Counted from the stretch's first letter, positions 1 through 7,748 are shown. The stretch: DNA of 64,000 nt from UBA12202 sp049595035 (GCA_049595035.1 JBMYKD010000004.1:1-64000), one strand, 5' to 3'. Numbers and translations are program-made. Notes: generated from the sequence alone by a model not told the origin.

Positions 1-843
1 GGTTCTATCTAGTAGCTCAGGTGAGCCATCATAGGGTAATAGATACATCTGTTCCCCATCATCACTAGCAAGGCCATGCCCAGCGAAGAAGACATAGACA
101 TCTGTCTGGTCTTGCTTCACAGAACGGGATAGCCAATTCTGTGTGCTCAAAAGGAATTCACGAATATCAGCACCATCATTTACAAGGGTCTTAATCCGAT
201 TATCAGGAATACCCAGTTTCTCACTGGCATAGTCACGGAACACCATTGCATCAGTATCAGCATAGATAGCTTTAGCAGGAGTGTTCCTGTAATCAGACAC
301 GCCAATGATAAGGGCTAGGGCGTTGTTGTTGCGCTTAGCTTGCTTTGCAATGGGGTTGAGTCTGTCAAAGGAGATAGATGCCGTAGCTAGGTTGACATTG
401 CGTTCAAGAGTAATGGTTTGGGTTGAAGAGAGACCAGCAAAGTCAGTTACCTCAACAACAACACTTAATCCCGTTGCAGGAACGTAGGTTGAGTATTCAA
501 AGCTACCGTTGCTAGAGAACGGAATAACATTACCATCAACCGTCACCTCAGCCACACCAACATTATCACTTACTCGGCCAACTATAATGCCTTGTTTATC
601 GTCGGTGTCAGCACGAGTGATGATTATAATTGGGATTTGGGTGTCGGCAGAGGTGGCTTGTTGGGTTTGGGGTTGTTGGGCTTGGAGTTCAGCAAGTTGC
701 TGTTTAAGTACCTCAGCTTCCTGTTGGGCAGCTAATAGTTCAGAAGAGGTAGGGGTAGTGGATTGTTCAAGATTGCTTGCAGTAGCTAGAGGCATATCAA
801 AATTATAGTTAAAGGCACTCGTAAGTAAATTTAAAATCAACAT
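1..843 (-). CDS. Caspase-like (peptidase C14) protein, 3' end beyond the window
   Basis: The gene runs off the left edge, with about 281 codons visible. Reading leftward there is a short lead, a Gln-rich coiled coil (EAEVLKQQLAELQAQ), an Ig-like beta domain ending near EVTDFAGLSSTQTITLE, then the start of a caspase fold: ALALIIGVSDY and the catalytic-His motif VYVFFAGHGLASDDGEQMYL. The catalytic Cys would lie beyond position 1. The earliest ATG in this frame is at 841-843, inside the end of the upstream PDZ gene; the next is near 795. No signal peptide is visible, while the PDZ protein has one. The two frames may therefore be one secreted PDZ-caspase protein split by a single-base indel. Family call firm, gene boundary uncertain. 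Confidence 0.75.
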   Translation of the reverse strand, partial: MLILNLLTSAFNYNFDMPLATASNLEQSTTPTSSELLAAQQEAEVLKQQLAELQAQQPQTQQATSADTQIPIIIITRADTDDKQGIIVGRVSDNVGVAEVTVDGNVIPFSSNGSFEYSTYVPATGLSVVVEVTDFAGLSSTQTITLERNVNLATASISFDRLNPIAKQAKRNNNALALIIGVSDYRNTPAKAIYADTDAMVFRDYASEKLGIPDNRIKTLVNDGADIREFLLSTQNWLSRSVKQDQTDVYVFFAGHGLASDDGEQMYLLPYDGSPELLDRT

Positions 844-1828
844 TTACAAAGCGTTGTCGATTATCTCTATCTACTAGTAAAAGAAAAGTATTTCTTCCAG
901 ATGACTTCATTTCACTAATTTCAGTAATGAACATTTCAACATTATGAACGGCTACCTGCCCAACACGCAAAACCTTATCTCCTTTTTTAAACGGGTCTGC
1001 ATCTTTCGACGCAACAGCAAAGTCATTAATATTATTATATTCTGATGAAAGTGTTGTTCCTGCCAATAGTCCAGCTTCTTCGGCATCTTCAAGAGCTACA
1101 AGTGTAACCTTTAAATTCATCTTTTTGCCTTGACGAATAATGTGAACATCTATTGGATTACCAATAGAGGATTCAGCAATAATTTGCGGCAAGCTAAACG
1201 CTTCTTCAATCGGCTTATCATTAAATGTAACAATTACGTCACCCGCTTTTATGCCAGCTTTTTCGGAAGGGCCACCACTATTTACCAACGAAACTAACGC
1301 CCCATTATCATTTTCAAGGTCTAACTCATCAGCAATTTCAGGAGTGATTTCCTGGATAAACACACCTAGCCATCCCTTTCTAGTTTCAGTCGATGTACTT
1401 GATGAAGAAGCAGCTTGGGTAGATGTACCTTCTTTACATACGCCCCAAATTAACCCACTGTCTCTGTATCTAACATCATAATCAATTTTGAGAGCAAACT
1501 TTTTTTTCTTCTTGAAATAGGTGCCCTTAATTACAGCACCATCATCCCTATTAGGAACACTAATAGAAAATTCAATTTTATCACCTTTATCGTTGTTTTT
1601 AATTAGGCTTTTTCTGTATTCACCTACTCTTACAATTCCGCTTTCATCAATCTCTGCCTCGAAGGTTTCAGGGACCCATGACTTGGCCCATTCCAGTGTA
1701 TACCCTGAATTCAAAGCTTGTTGGTAACTTGTAACTTCACATTGAAGTGTTGTGTTTGCATTAGCAGCATTTATCCAAGTTGAGGATAGTAATAAAAATA
1801 TTGCAAGCTTCAAATAATACTTAAACAT
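809..1828 (-). CDS. Secreted PDZ-domain protein
   Basis: This is a 339-residue protein with a signal peptide (hydrophobic residues about 5-22, then ANANTTLQC). A domain of about 110 residues that I do not recognise follows, with a lysine run (KKKKKFALKIDYD). Then come a Ser/Thr linker and a clear PDZ domain starting at GWLGVFIQEITPEIADELDL, with the ligand-loop region GPSEKAGIKAGDVIVTFNDK. The last 80 residues look like a second, divergent PDZ. No protease triad is present, so it is not a complete HtrA. Its end overlaps the caspase reading frame by 35 bases in a +1 relation. A one-base insertion near 818-821 would fuse the two. Low GC and island context suggest acquisition. Confidence 0.75.
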   Translation of the reverse strand: MFKYYLKLAIFLLLSSTWINAANANTTLQCEVTSYQQALNSGYTLEWAKSWVPETFEAEIDESGIVRVGEYRKSLIKNNDKGDKIEFSISVPNRDDGAVIKGTYFKKKKKFALKIDYDVRYRDSGLIWGVCKEGTSTQAASSSSTSTETRKGWLGVFIQEITPEIADELDLENDNGALVSLVNSGGPSEKAGIKAGDVIVTFNDKPIEEAFSLPQIIAESSIGNPIDVHIIRQGKKMNLKVTLVALEDAEEAGLLAGTTLSSEYNNINDFAVASKDADPFKKGDKVLRVGQVAVHNVEMFITEISEMKSSGRNTFLLLVDRDNRQRFVNVDFKFTYECL

Positions 1829-1879
1829 CGATTAGTTTATCTCAGTTAATTCCACAATTATTTGTACTATCTAGCTTCA

Positions 1880-2054
1880 TCAGATGAACTGATTTCTATC
1901 GTTAATCTTAGTTAACAAATGGCTTGGGTCAAGATGCGTATACCTGAAAAGCATCCTTGGGTCTTTATGACCAGAGATGAGAGCTACCTCTGGCATAGAT
2001 AAGCCCATCTCAAAGAACCTGCTTATGGGCTAATTACTGAGGTCATGAAACTTC
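1880..2054 (-). pseudogene. Tyrosine integrase C-terminal remnant, copy 1
   Basis: Reading leftward, the conceptual protein is KFHDLSN-stop-PISRFFEMGLSMPE, then VALISGHKDPRMLF and RYTHLDPSHLLTKI, ending at TGA 1880-1882. This is the end of a phage-type tyrosine recombinase: the GHK(x)nMLFRYTH block carries the catalytic His and the catalytic Tyr region. The upstream HDLRHEA box is degraded to HDLSN-stop-P, which removes the catalytic Arg, and nothing of the catalytic domain remains further upstream. A second copy lies at 4903-5033 in the same orientation. The two flank the 2059-4792 gene set. Confidence 0.75.
1925..2033 (-). repeat. 109-bp imperfect direct repeat, copy 1 (pairs with 4925-5033)
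   Basis: This stretch, from TGGGTCAA to GGGCTAA on the plus strand, matches 4925-5033 without gaps. By hand alignment there are about 11 mismatches in 109 positions. The starts are exactly 3,000 bases apart. Similarity stops abruptly after GGGCTAA in both copies. It encodes the integrase tail on the minus strand. Confidence 0.8.
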
Positions 2055-2058
2055 TAAC

Positions 2059-2514
2059 TTAATTTAGATGCTCTTTTTTAAGCTTCTCAAGGAACTCTTC
2101 TAAAGCCGAATTATTCTTTTCCTGAAGTGGCTTAAGAAATTCAATAGTGTGCGCATCAAAAATATGATGTTTGTTTGACCAGGCAGCCATACTGATTATA
2201 AGTGGCACAAGGTCAATTCCTGCTTGGGTCAGGCAGTATATTTTTCGCTGGGAATGTGTCTCGTCACCTTCAAAACATAGGAGGCTTACATCCACAAGAC
2301 GCTTGAGCCGCTTTGCTAAGGTTGATGACTGTATCCTTTCATTATTGTTTGAAATAATGTCACGAAACGTCCGTTTCCCGAAGAAAGCAATGTCCCGAAG
2401 AACAATCACTGACCATTGGTCCGTCAGAATAGCTGACGCTGCAGCTATAGGGCACCTCACATCGCCGCGGTCTAATATAATGTTGTTCATATCGTTCATA
2501 ATTGAATCTACCAT
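2059..2514 (-). CDS. HxlR-family winged-helix transcriptional regulator
   Basis: The protein is about 151 residues if the ATG at 2512-2514 is used; a TTG at 2538 and ATGs at 2499 and 2490 are alternatives, none with a strong ribosome site. The HxlR signature is clear: RGDVRCPIAAASAILTDQW, then VIVLRDIAFFGKRTFRDI, the recognition-helix region STLAKRLKRLVD, and the wing IYCLTQAGIDLVPLI. The conserved Cys near the N-terminus is often a redox or electrophile sensor in this family. It is transcribed away from the cupin gene at 2651. A large dyad at 2538-2569 just upstream is a plausible operator, so I infer local and self control of the cassette. Confidence 0.85.
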   Translation of the reverse strand: MVDSIMNDMNNIILDRGDVRCPIAAASAILTDQWSVIVLRDIAFFGKRTFRDIISNNNERIQSSTLAKRLKRLVDVSLLCFEGDETHSQRKIYCLTQAGIDLVPLIISMAAWSNKHHIFDAHTIEFLKPLQEKNNSALEEFLEKLKKEHLN

Positions 2515-2537
2515 AAGAATTGCCGAACTCAAAACCA

Positions 2538-2569
2538 AATCTAAAATGAAACCGGTATGATTTTAGATT
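2538..2569. promoter_or_regulatory. 32-bp dyad, candidate HxlR operator
   Basis: Two 10-base arms, AATCTAAAAT (2538-2547) and ATTTTAGATT (2560-2569), are perfect inverted repeats. They are centred on a palindromic core ACCGGT (2551-2556) with the same axis. The site lies in the divergent region about 24 bases before the likely hxlR start and about 80 bases before the cupin gene. It is seen directly; its role as operator is inferred. Confidence 0.6.
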
Positions 2570-2650
2570 GGGTAATAAAGTGATATTTCATAAAAGCTTA
2601 ATAAATTAATATTTAATTAATTTTAATGGTTTGTCTGAAGGAGTGTAAAA

Positions 2651-3022
2651 ATGACTACTATGTATAAAAAATCATTTAGCGATGCTGATGAAATTAAGAC
2701 CCCTCCAAAGGCTCATGTAGCTGTTGTGAAGCTTGGTGATATGAATGCTTCTAAACTCGTCCTTGAAAAAGGATGGAAATGGTCGGAATGTATCCAGCCT
2801 GTAGTGGGTGGCGATAGTTGCCAAGCGGGTCATGTTGGTGTGATTACGCAAGGTAAGCTTATGTGTGTCCATAATGATGGAACAGAAATTCTCGCAGAAG
2901 CAGGCGATGCATATTATTTTGCCCCGGGTCACGATGGTTGGGTTGTTGGTGATGAAACTGTTATTGCTTATGAGATTGTTGGGGCTGGTAAAGATTTTGG
3001 TCCTTGGAAATCTGTGGAATAA
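2651..3022 (+). CDS. Small cupin-domain protein
   Basis: The protein is 123 residues and starts after a good ribosome site (GAAGGAG, 2637-2643). A single cupin barrel is visible: motif 1 GHVGVITQGKLMCVHNDG, a short loop, then motif 2 GDAYYFAPGHDGWVVGDE. Such proteins usually bind a metal or small ligand and appear beside regulators of stress or detoxification genes. No substrate can be assigned. It is the first gene of a rightward set (2651-4792) and divergent from hxlR, hence probably under its control. Confidence 0.8.
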   Translation: MTTMYKKSFSDADEIKTPPKAHVAVVKLGDMNASKLVLEKGWKWSECIQPVVGGDSCQAGHVGVITQGKLMCVHNDGTEILAEAGDAYYFAPGHDGWVVGDETVIAYEIVGAGKDFGPWKSVE

Positions 3023-3097
3023 TTTAAATAACATCAGTCATTTTAAGATTCTGACATTAGACAGTAATGAAATTTTTAATTAGTAAGGAGATATAGA

Positions 3098-3373
3098 ATG
3101 CTTTTCAAATTTTCATGGACTCACACGCCAGAGGCTAGAGACGAGACGGTAAAAAAATTTATGGCTACTGGAGGGATGCCGCCTGAGGGCGTTGAGTTTA
3201 TCTCTCGTTACCATAATCTAGATGGAACAGGGGGATTTGTCATTATTGAAAGTAGTAGTGCAGCCGCATTAGCTGATTATGCCCTTGATTGGAATGGTCT
3301 AATAAAAATAGAAATCACTCCTATTATGGACGATGAAACTATAAGCACAGTGCTTCCGAAGCATTTTAGCTAA
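3098..3373 (+). CDS. DUF3303 family protein
   Basis: The protein is 91 residues, preceded by AAGGAGAT at 3085-3092. The pattern MLFKFSWTHTPEARDE, then TGGMPPEGVEFISRYHNLDG and GGFVIIES, matches the DUF3303 family of small dimeric alpha/beta-barrel-like proteins whose function is not known. It lies 75 bases downstream of the cupin gene and 10 bases upstream of the next gene, which suggests one transcript. Family call from memory of the consensus. Confidence 0.75.
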   Translation: MLFKFSWTHTPEARDETVKKFMATGGMPPEGVEFISRYHNLDGTGGFVIIESSSAAALADYALDWNGLIKIEITPIMDDETISTVLPKHFS

Positions 3374-3383
3374 CAATATAATT

Positions 3384-3683
3384 ATGGATGATAATATGTT
3401 TATGACTGTTTCACATTGGTCAATAGACCAAGTTACTGACGAAATGATTGCAGAGGCTGAGGCAGAATTCATGCCAATGATTTTGGATACAGGTGCTGAA
3501 CACGCTTACATGGTTCAAACTGGCGAGGACAGTATGATGGTTGTCGTTCAGTTTCCAAATTCCGATACTGGACAATCAGCTCTTCCCAAAATTGGTGCAA
3601 TTAGAGAAATGGCTGCAAATAAATTTGGGATGACTCTGCAAAATGCTGTGGCTGGAGTGGTTAGAGCTCATCGCCAGTCTTAA
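3384..3683 (+). CDS. Unrecognised small protein, possibly a monooxygenase-like alpha/beta barrel
   Basis: The protein is at most 99 residues. The start is ambiguous: ATG 3384, 3396 or 3402 all occur in MDDNMFM, and GGAT before 3396 may serve as ribosome site. I do not recognise a family. It has the size, Met-rich beginning (MTVSHW) and beta-alpha-beta-like pattern of small dimeric alpha/beta-barrel proteins. It follows the DUF3303 gene by 10 bases and is probably cotranscribed. Confidence 0.55.
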   Translation: MDDNMFMTVSHWSIDQVTDEMIAEAEAEFMPMILDTGAEHAYMVQTGEDSMMVVVQFPNSDTGQSALPKIGAIREMAANKFGMTLQNAVAGVVRAHRQS

Positions 3684-3803
3684 AATATTTGGCTTATCGT
3701 AAACATTAAATAGTTTAATTATAGCTAATTGTTAAAATAGAAAACACAATGAATGAAAATAACCTGAAAGTGTTACGAAGTTGTTCTAAGGGTGGTTCAA
3801 ATT

Positions 3804-4133
3804 ATGTTGTACCAAAAGTTTGTGGATGCGTGGGATAATAAGGATGCTGAAGCTGAATTAGCTTTATTTCATGATGATTGGGAATTTAAGTTTCATTCCT
3901 CCGGCAAAGTCATGAAAAAAGGTGACATCACTCCAGATGATAGAAAGAAGATGATGGAGAATATTCGTCAGTCTGAACGCAGATGTATTTATGAGAATGA
4001 TGACATTTTAGTGATGCACTCGATTAGTCATTTCCCTAACGATACATCTGATGCTGTCATGATGGTTCACATAAAGAAAGATGGGCTTTTGTGGAGAACA
4101 GAAACAGGCTCTACACCTCTCAGTAAAGATTGA
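3804..4133 (+). CDS. NTF2/SnoaL-like small protein
   Basis: The protein is about 109 residues from ATG 3804; a GTG at 3792 would overlap the AAGGG ribosome site, so ATG 3804 is preferred. Features are MLYQKFVDAWDNKDAEAELALF, a hydrophobic cone-forming pattern, and a C-terminal strand GLLWRTETGS. These fit the SnoaL/NTF2 fold, used by many small isomerases, hydrolases and binding proteins. Its stop codon overlaps a possible TTG start of the next gene, so the pair is probably coupled. No substrate is assigned. Confidence 0.55.
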   Translation: MLYQKFVDAWDNKDAEAELALFHDDWEFKFHSSGKVMKKGDITPDDRKKMMENIRQSERRCIYENDDILVMHSISHFPNDTSDAVMMVHIKKDGLLWRTETGSTPLSKD

Positions 4134-4168
4134 CTGAGGAATTAAACAGATTGGCTTGGATAAATGAG

Positions 4169-4792
4169 ATGACTAAACCGATTACTGTTTGGCTATCAAT
4201 TGGCAGCACTTACAGCTACCTGACAGCACTTCGCATCAATGCCATTAAGCAGGAAAAGGGTCTAAACCTGTTGGTTAAGCCTATCAGCATCCGTGCCATC
4301 ATGAAGTCAATGGACAATATTCCATTTCCGCCATCAAAGAAGACGAAAGTGGATTACATGTGGCGAGATATTGAGCGTCGAGCAGAGTGGTATGGTTTAC
4401 CTAAACCTAAGCTACCAGCGCCTTATCCACTGCAAGCATTCGACCAAGCAAACAAGGTTGGCATCGTCTTAAACCAACAAGGCAAATATCTGGAGTACTT
4501 TGAAGAGACTTACCGTATTTGGTTTGTGTCAGGCATTGAAGCTGGCTCAGAGGAAAATCTGAGGCTGGTCTTTAACTCTATGCAGTTGAATTATAATGAT
4601 ATCATGCATCAGGCAGGGGATGGAATTATCCAAAAGATATATGAAGAGAATACTGAGGAAGCTAAGCAACTAGGTGTCTTTGGTGCACCGTCATTTTCTG
4701 TAGGCAATGAGATATTTTGGGGAGATGACAGGCTTGAGGATGCCATTCGGTTTTCAGCCAATCAAATAAAAGAAATGGGGCTAATTAAGTAA
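4169..4792 (+). CDS. DsbA-family / 2-hydroxychromene-2-carboxylate isomerase-like protein
   Basis: The protein is about 207 residues from ATG 4169; an upstream TTG at 4130 overlaps the previous stop. It has the kappa-class GST / HCCA isomerase pattern: an N-terminal WLSIGSTYSYLTALR motif, with Ser in place of the DsbA CxxC, an all-helical insertion, and the C-terminal LGVFGAPSFSVGNEIFWGDD block. Such enzymes act on aromatic-ring intermediates or use glutathione. As last gene of the HxlR-controlled set it supports a role in xenobiotic or aldehyde handling (inference). Confidence 0.75.
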   Translation: MTKPITVWLSIGSTYSYLTALRINAIKQEKGLNLLVKPISIRAIMKSMDNIPFPPSKKTKVDYMWRDIERRAEWYGLPKPKLPAPYPLQAFDQANKVGIVLNQQGKYLEYFEETYRIWFVSGIEAGSEENLRLVFNSMQLNYNDIMHQAGDGIIQKIYEENTEEAKQLGVFGAPSFSVGNEIFWGDDRLEDAIRFSANQIKEMGLIK

Positions 4793-4902
4793 TAAGCTTT
4801 TGGTTCTTTCAAAATATTCCATTATTCCTGCTGAAGAATGGTAATAGAATAATAATAAATAAGCAAAATGTACACACCTCCCCTGTGGCATTACAGTTTA
4901 GG

Positions 4903-5033
4903 CAAGCTTTGCAATTACTCGCTCTGGGTCAAGGTGCGTATACCTGAAAAGCATTCTGGTGACTTTATGACCAGAGAGGAAAGCTGCCTCAGGCATAGAT
5001 AAGCCCATCTCAAAGAACCGGCTAATGGGCTAA
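4903..5033 (-). pseudogene. Tyrosine integrase C-terminal remnant, copy 2
   Basis: Reading leftward, the conceptual translation after a TAG is PISRFFEMGLSMPEAAFLSG, then HKVTRMLFRYTHLDPE and RVIAKLA-stop. It is the same integrase tail as at 1880-2054, diverged at several residues, and shares the TAG-CCC-AT(A/T)-AGC junction with copy 1. It lies about 330 bases from the tRNA-Phe 3' end, the usual place for an island integrase. No catalytic Arg box remains. Confidence 0.75.
4925..5033 (-). repeat. 109-bp imperfect direct repeat, copy 2 (pairs with 1925-2033)
   Basis: This is the second copy of the integrase-tail repeat, in the same orientation and about 90% identical by eye. Together the copies bracket a 2.9-kb block carrying the HxlR-cupin-DsbA gene set. 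That is the geometry expected from two successive integrations or from recombination between tails. Confidence 0.8.
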
Positions 5034-5365
5034 AGAACTATTTAAATAATAAAAACAACATCTCGACCCTTTAGCTCTTTTTTGAAATAGGTGAATTTCC
5101 AACCCTACCCAGCCCCCCTCCAGCTCACCATGGGACCCAAATACTCTGCCTCGGTCACAATAACTTTACATATTTTGCATAAGAAACTGCCAGCTATCCA
5201 AGGCATAGTCTGGTCTTCACGCGATTACGCCAGTCACAACTGGGTCACAATATCTTTGACAAATAGCTAGTTTATGAGAGAATCTTAATCATTAACTATG
5301 AGTTGATGATTGGTGATTAAAGCTTAAATAACTGTTGAAATACAATATATTAGCAGGTAGGCAAG

Positions 5366-5441
<76 letters not shown>

Positions 5442-5550
5442 AAACTAAGGCATGATATGCTTGAAACATAATAACAGCATATGCAAATATGATCTAGCCG
5501 ATCTTATCTCATATGTCTAGACAAAGACGCGTGAGAAATATCATCAAAGC

Positions 5551-5808
5551 CTATTTTCTTTGAAAAGGCATGATTTCCGCCCCTTGCGGCATATTCCTTT
5601 CTGCACTGTCGCCATCGATATTTGCCTCACCTGATTCGACAGCATCAATCATGGCATCCAGTTCATCTTCATCCGGTACGTCATCTGCAGGAACAGAATA
5701 TTTACCGGAAAACCAGTTCCCAAGATCAATTGACGCACATCTTTCTGTACAAAAAGGGGTATATGGTTCAACAGATGGCTTACCACATGTCGGGCATTTG
5801 GCTGGCAT
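5551..5808 (-). CDS. yacG: DNA gyrase inhibitor YacG (zinc-binding)
   Basis: This 85-residue protein has the YacG zinc motif CPTC (C5, C8) and CTERC (C20, C24). It continues with IDLGNWFSGKYSVP and an acidic tail (DDVPDEDELDAM). YacG binds gyrase subunit B and blocks DNA binding. The gene follows the RNase E/G gene with a 29-base gap, the usual alphaproteobacterial order maf-rng-yacG. Confidence 0.92.
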   Translation of the reverse strand: MPAKCPTCGKPSVEPYTPFCTERCASIDLGNWFSGKYSVPADDVPDEDELDAMIDAVESGEANIDGDSAERNMPQGAEIMPFQRK

Positions 5809-5837
5809 GTTGTCTCCTCACGTCACATCATATTCAC

Positions 5838-7142
5838 CTAAGGCTGAACAGTAATCCACTCCGGCGGTAAGGGCAAGTCTGCGCATATAGCATCCCTGAC
5901 TGGACGACCATCATGATTTAACCAGTCCTGTGCGGTTGTTGTTAGTGGTAATCTGGGCGGTAAACCTTTATCACTGCCGCTATTATTTCGGCTGCGTTGC
6001 CATAACTGCCGCAACCCAGTAATAGCCGCATATTTGGCAGGGGCATGATGCCAGTCCAGCACATCTGGCAATGGCCGCATCTGATGCCGTCTTTCCAGTG
6101 TGTAGAGCCCTCCTTTTGTCCAGCCATATAGATTTGGCCGCAACGGGTCATCGCTACATGCTGCCACCATGGACTGATGGATTCGTTCTCTGCCATTTTG
6201 ATCCAAACGCGGAAAATCTATCACGACAGCACCTGATATCCGGCGAAGCCGTATCTGCCTGACCAAAGGGTCTATCATGTCAGATGCCAGCGCATCTGGC
6301 GAAAGCCGTGATAAACCACTATCACCATCAATAACCGCCGCCCCGGGTGGAGTAGACAGATGCAAAATACCGCCTTCTGGCAAGACCAGACTAGGGCTTA
6401 ATGCCATATCGATATGCTGATCAATATCAGCATCTGCCCATAATCTGCCATCATGGTCAGTCATGATCTGTTCCGGATAAACATAGCGTTCTGCCACATG
6501 GGTAAGTGATGGGGCAGAAGCCAGCAATCCTTGATGCATCACGGTTTTTGACACCGAAACCAGATCATCCATATCATCTAGCTGGCGATTGATACTTTCC
6601 ATCACAATATCGATGGGGTGATTCTGTGCCGATTGACGCAAGGTGATCTGGCAATGATGCGCCGCCGCCAATGCGTTTAATGTATCCATTCTGTCCATAA
6701 GATCGGAGTTGGGCTGATCTGCCAGACCTTCTTTTAGCCGCTTGGATATATGCAATTGGCCCGATGTATCCGGAACATAATGAATAATGGCAAAACGCGT
6801 TTCCCTGATCATGCCGTGTCGCATCTGGGCTGGTTTATGTTCACGCGGTTCTGCCTGAACTGTTACCGGTATCAACGCACCCGAAAAAAAAGCGGAAGGC
6901 TTGGCCACACGCATACTAGCGACACCCATCTGCCCGATATTCAGCTGAACACGGCCATGATCAGGAAAACTATTTGTAACCCTTGCCATAAAAATACTGC
7001 CAAATGCAGGGGTATGGTCACTCATATCACTGATCAGAATATCCGTGAGGTTACCATTTTTGATAAGTGCCAGCCTTTCATATCCCGGCATGGGATCATG
7101 GATAGCGGTAATCACGTCAGCATCAGAATCCATCCCCGTCAT
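5838..7142 (-). CDS. Ribonuclease E/G family protein (short form)
   Basis: The protein is 434 residues. It keeps the N-terminal S1-like region (GSIFMARVTNSFPDHGRVQL, with DHGRVQLNIG in place of the usual A-F-V-x-I-G) and the catalytic-core patterns VVIDFPRLDQNGRERIHQSM and LERRH. It is shorter than true RNase E and lacks the scaffold tail and the zinc-link CPxCxG. It resembles the reduced RNase G-like proteins placed between maf and yacG in alphaproteobacteria. The start overlaps the maf stop by 4 bases, so translation is coupled. Whether it still cleaves RNA is uncertain. Confidence 0.8.
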   Translation of the reverse strand: MTGMDSDADVITAIHDPMPGYERLALIKNGNLTDILISDMSDHTPAFGSIFMARVTNSFPDHGRVQLNIGQMGVASMRVAKPSAFFSGALIPVTVQAEPREHKPAQMRHGMIRETRFAIIHYVPDTSGQLHISKRLKEGLADQPNSDLMDRMDTLNALAAAHHCQITLRQSAQNHPIDIVMESINRQLDDMDDLVSVSKTVMHQGLLASAPSLTHVAERYVYPEQIMTDHDGRLWADADIDQHIDMALSPSLVLPEGGILHLSTPPGAAVIDGDSGLSRLSPDALASDMIDPLVRQIRLRRISGAVVIDFPRLDQNGRERIHQSMVAACSDDPLRPNLYGWTKGGLYTLERRHQMRPLPDVLDWHHAPAKYAAITGLRQLWQRSRNNSGSDKGLPPRLPLTTTAQDWLNHDGRPVRDAICADLPLPPEWITVQP

Positions 7143-7741
7143 GATAATCGCATCAATCCGGCGTGGCGCAACATCTGACCAGTTTCTGCCAATGGCAGGC
7201 CAACAACACCAGAATATGATCCACTGATCCAGTCAATCCAGATGGCCGCCTTTCCCTGAATAGCGTAACCACCGGCCTTACCCTGCCATTCATCACCGGC
7301 CAGATATGCCGCCATCATGGCTTTATCCAGCCGCATAAAACGCACCTTACTATGCGATAATCGTGACATCACCTGACCATCCGGACATGCCAGCACAACC
7401 GCCGTCATCACATCATGACGGCGACCAGATAGTTGCGTTAGAAAGCTTTTAGCCATGGCCTTATGTTCGGGCTTACCCATGATACGTCTTCCCATGGCAA
7501 CCACGGTATCTGCCGCCAGCACATAGGAATCAGGATAAAGCGCGGCAACAGCCATCGCCTTTTCCCTTGCGATACGTTCAACATATATTCTGGGGCGATC
7601 CCGTTTGGATGGCGTTTCATCAAGTTCAGCCGGATGAATCACATCTGCGATCACGCCAATCTGATCAAGCAATTCCACCCGCCTTGGTGATGCCGACGCT
7701 AGCACCAGATGACGGGGAGTATCCTGCCTGTCCGTCATCAT
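7139..7741 (-). CDS. maf: Maf-family nucleotide pyrophosphatase
   Basis: This 200-residue protein hydrolyses non-canonical or canonical NTPs to NMP and PPi. It shows the Maf P-loop-like LASASPRRVELL near residues 14-25, the base motif AADTVV, the GRRHDVMTAV segment and the C-terminal GGYAIQGKAAIWI plus SYSGVVGLPL blocks. It lies 7 bases downstream of infA and overlaps the RNase E/G gene, within one leftward operon. Confidence 0.93.
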   Translation of the reverse strand: MMTDRQDTPRHLVLASASPRRVELLDQIGVIADVIHPAELDETPSKRDRPRIYVERIAREKAMAVAALYPDSYVLAADTVVAMGRRIMGKPEHKAMAKSFLTQLSGRRHDVMTAVVLACPDGQVMSRLSHSKVRFMRLDKAMMAAYLAGDEWQGKAGGYAIQGKAAIWIDWISGSYSGVVGLPLAETGQMLRHAGLMRLS

Positions 7742-7748
7742 ACGGATA

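Larger units (their letters stand above)
4793..5365. other. 573-base intergenic region holding an integrase remnant and short repeats
   Basis: No intact gene is seen. From left to right there is an AT-rich stretch with a weak bulged hairpin (about 4830-4852) and the integrase-tail remnant (4903-5033). Then come a C-rich patch (5101-5122) and three GTCACAA copies on the plus strand (5154-5160, 5233-5239, 5244-5250), followed by AT-rich sequence up to the tRNA-Phe 3' end. The layout is that of a decayed integration site. Confidence 0.6.

Noticed and set aside
305..808. Two plus-strand open frames over the caspase gene
   Set aside because: They lie opposite the minus-strand caspase-like frame, which carries clear domain motifs; the plus frames are shadows with no family pattern.
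2171..2560. Plus-strand 129-codon open frame over hxlR
   Set aside because: Antisense to a well-recognised HxlR gene and covering its operator; composition is not gene-like.
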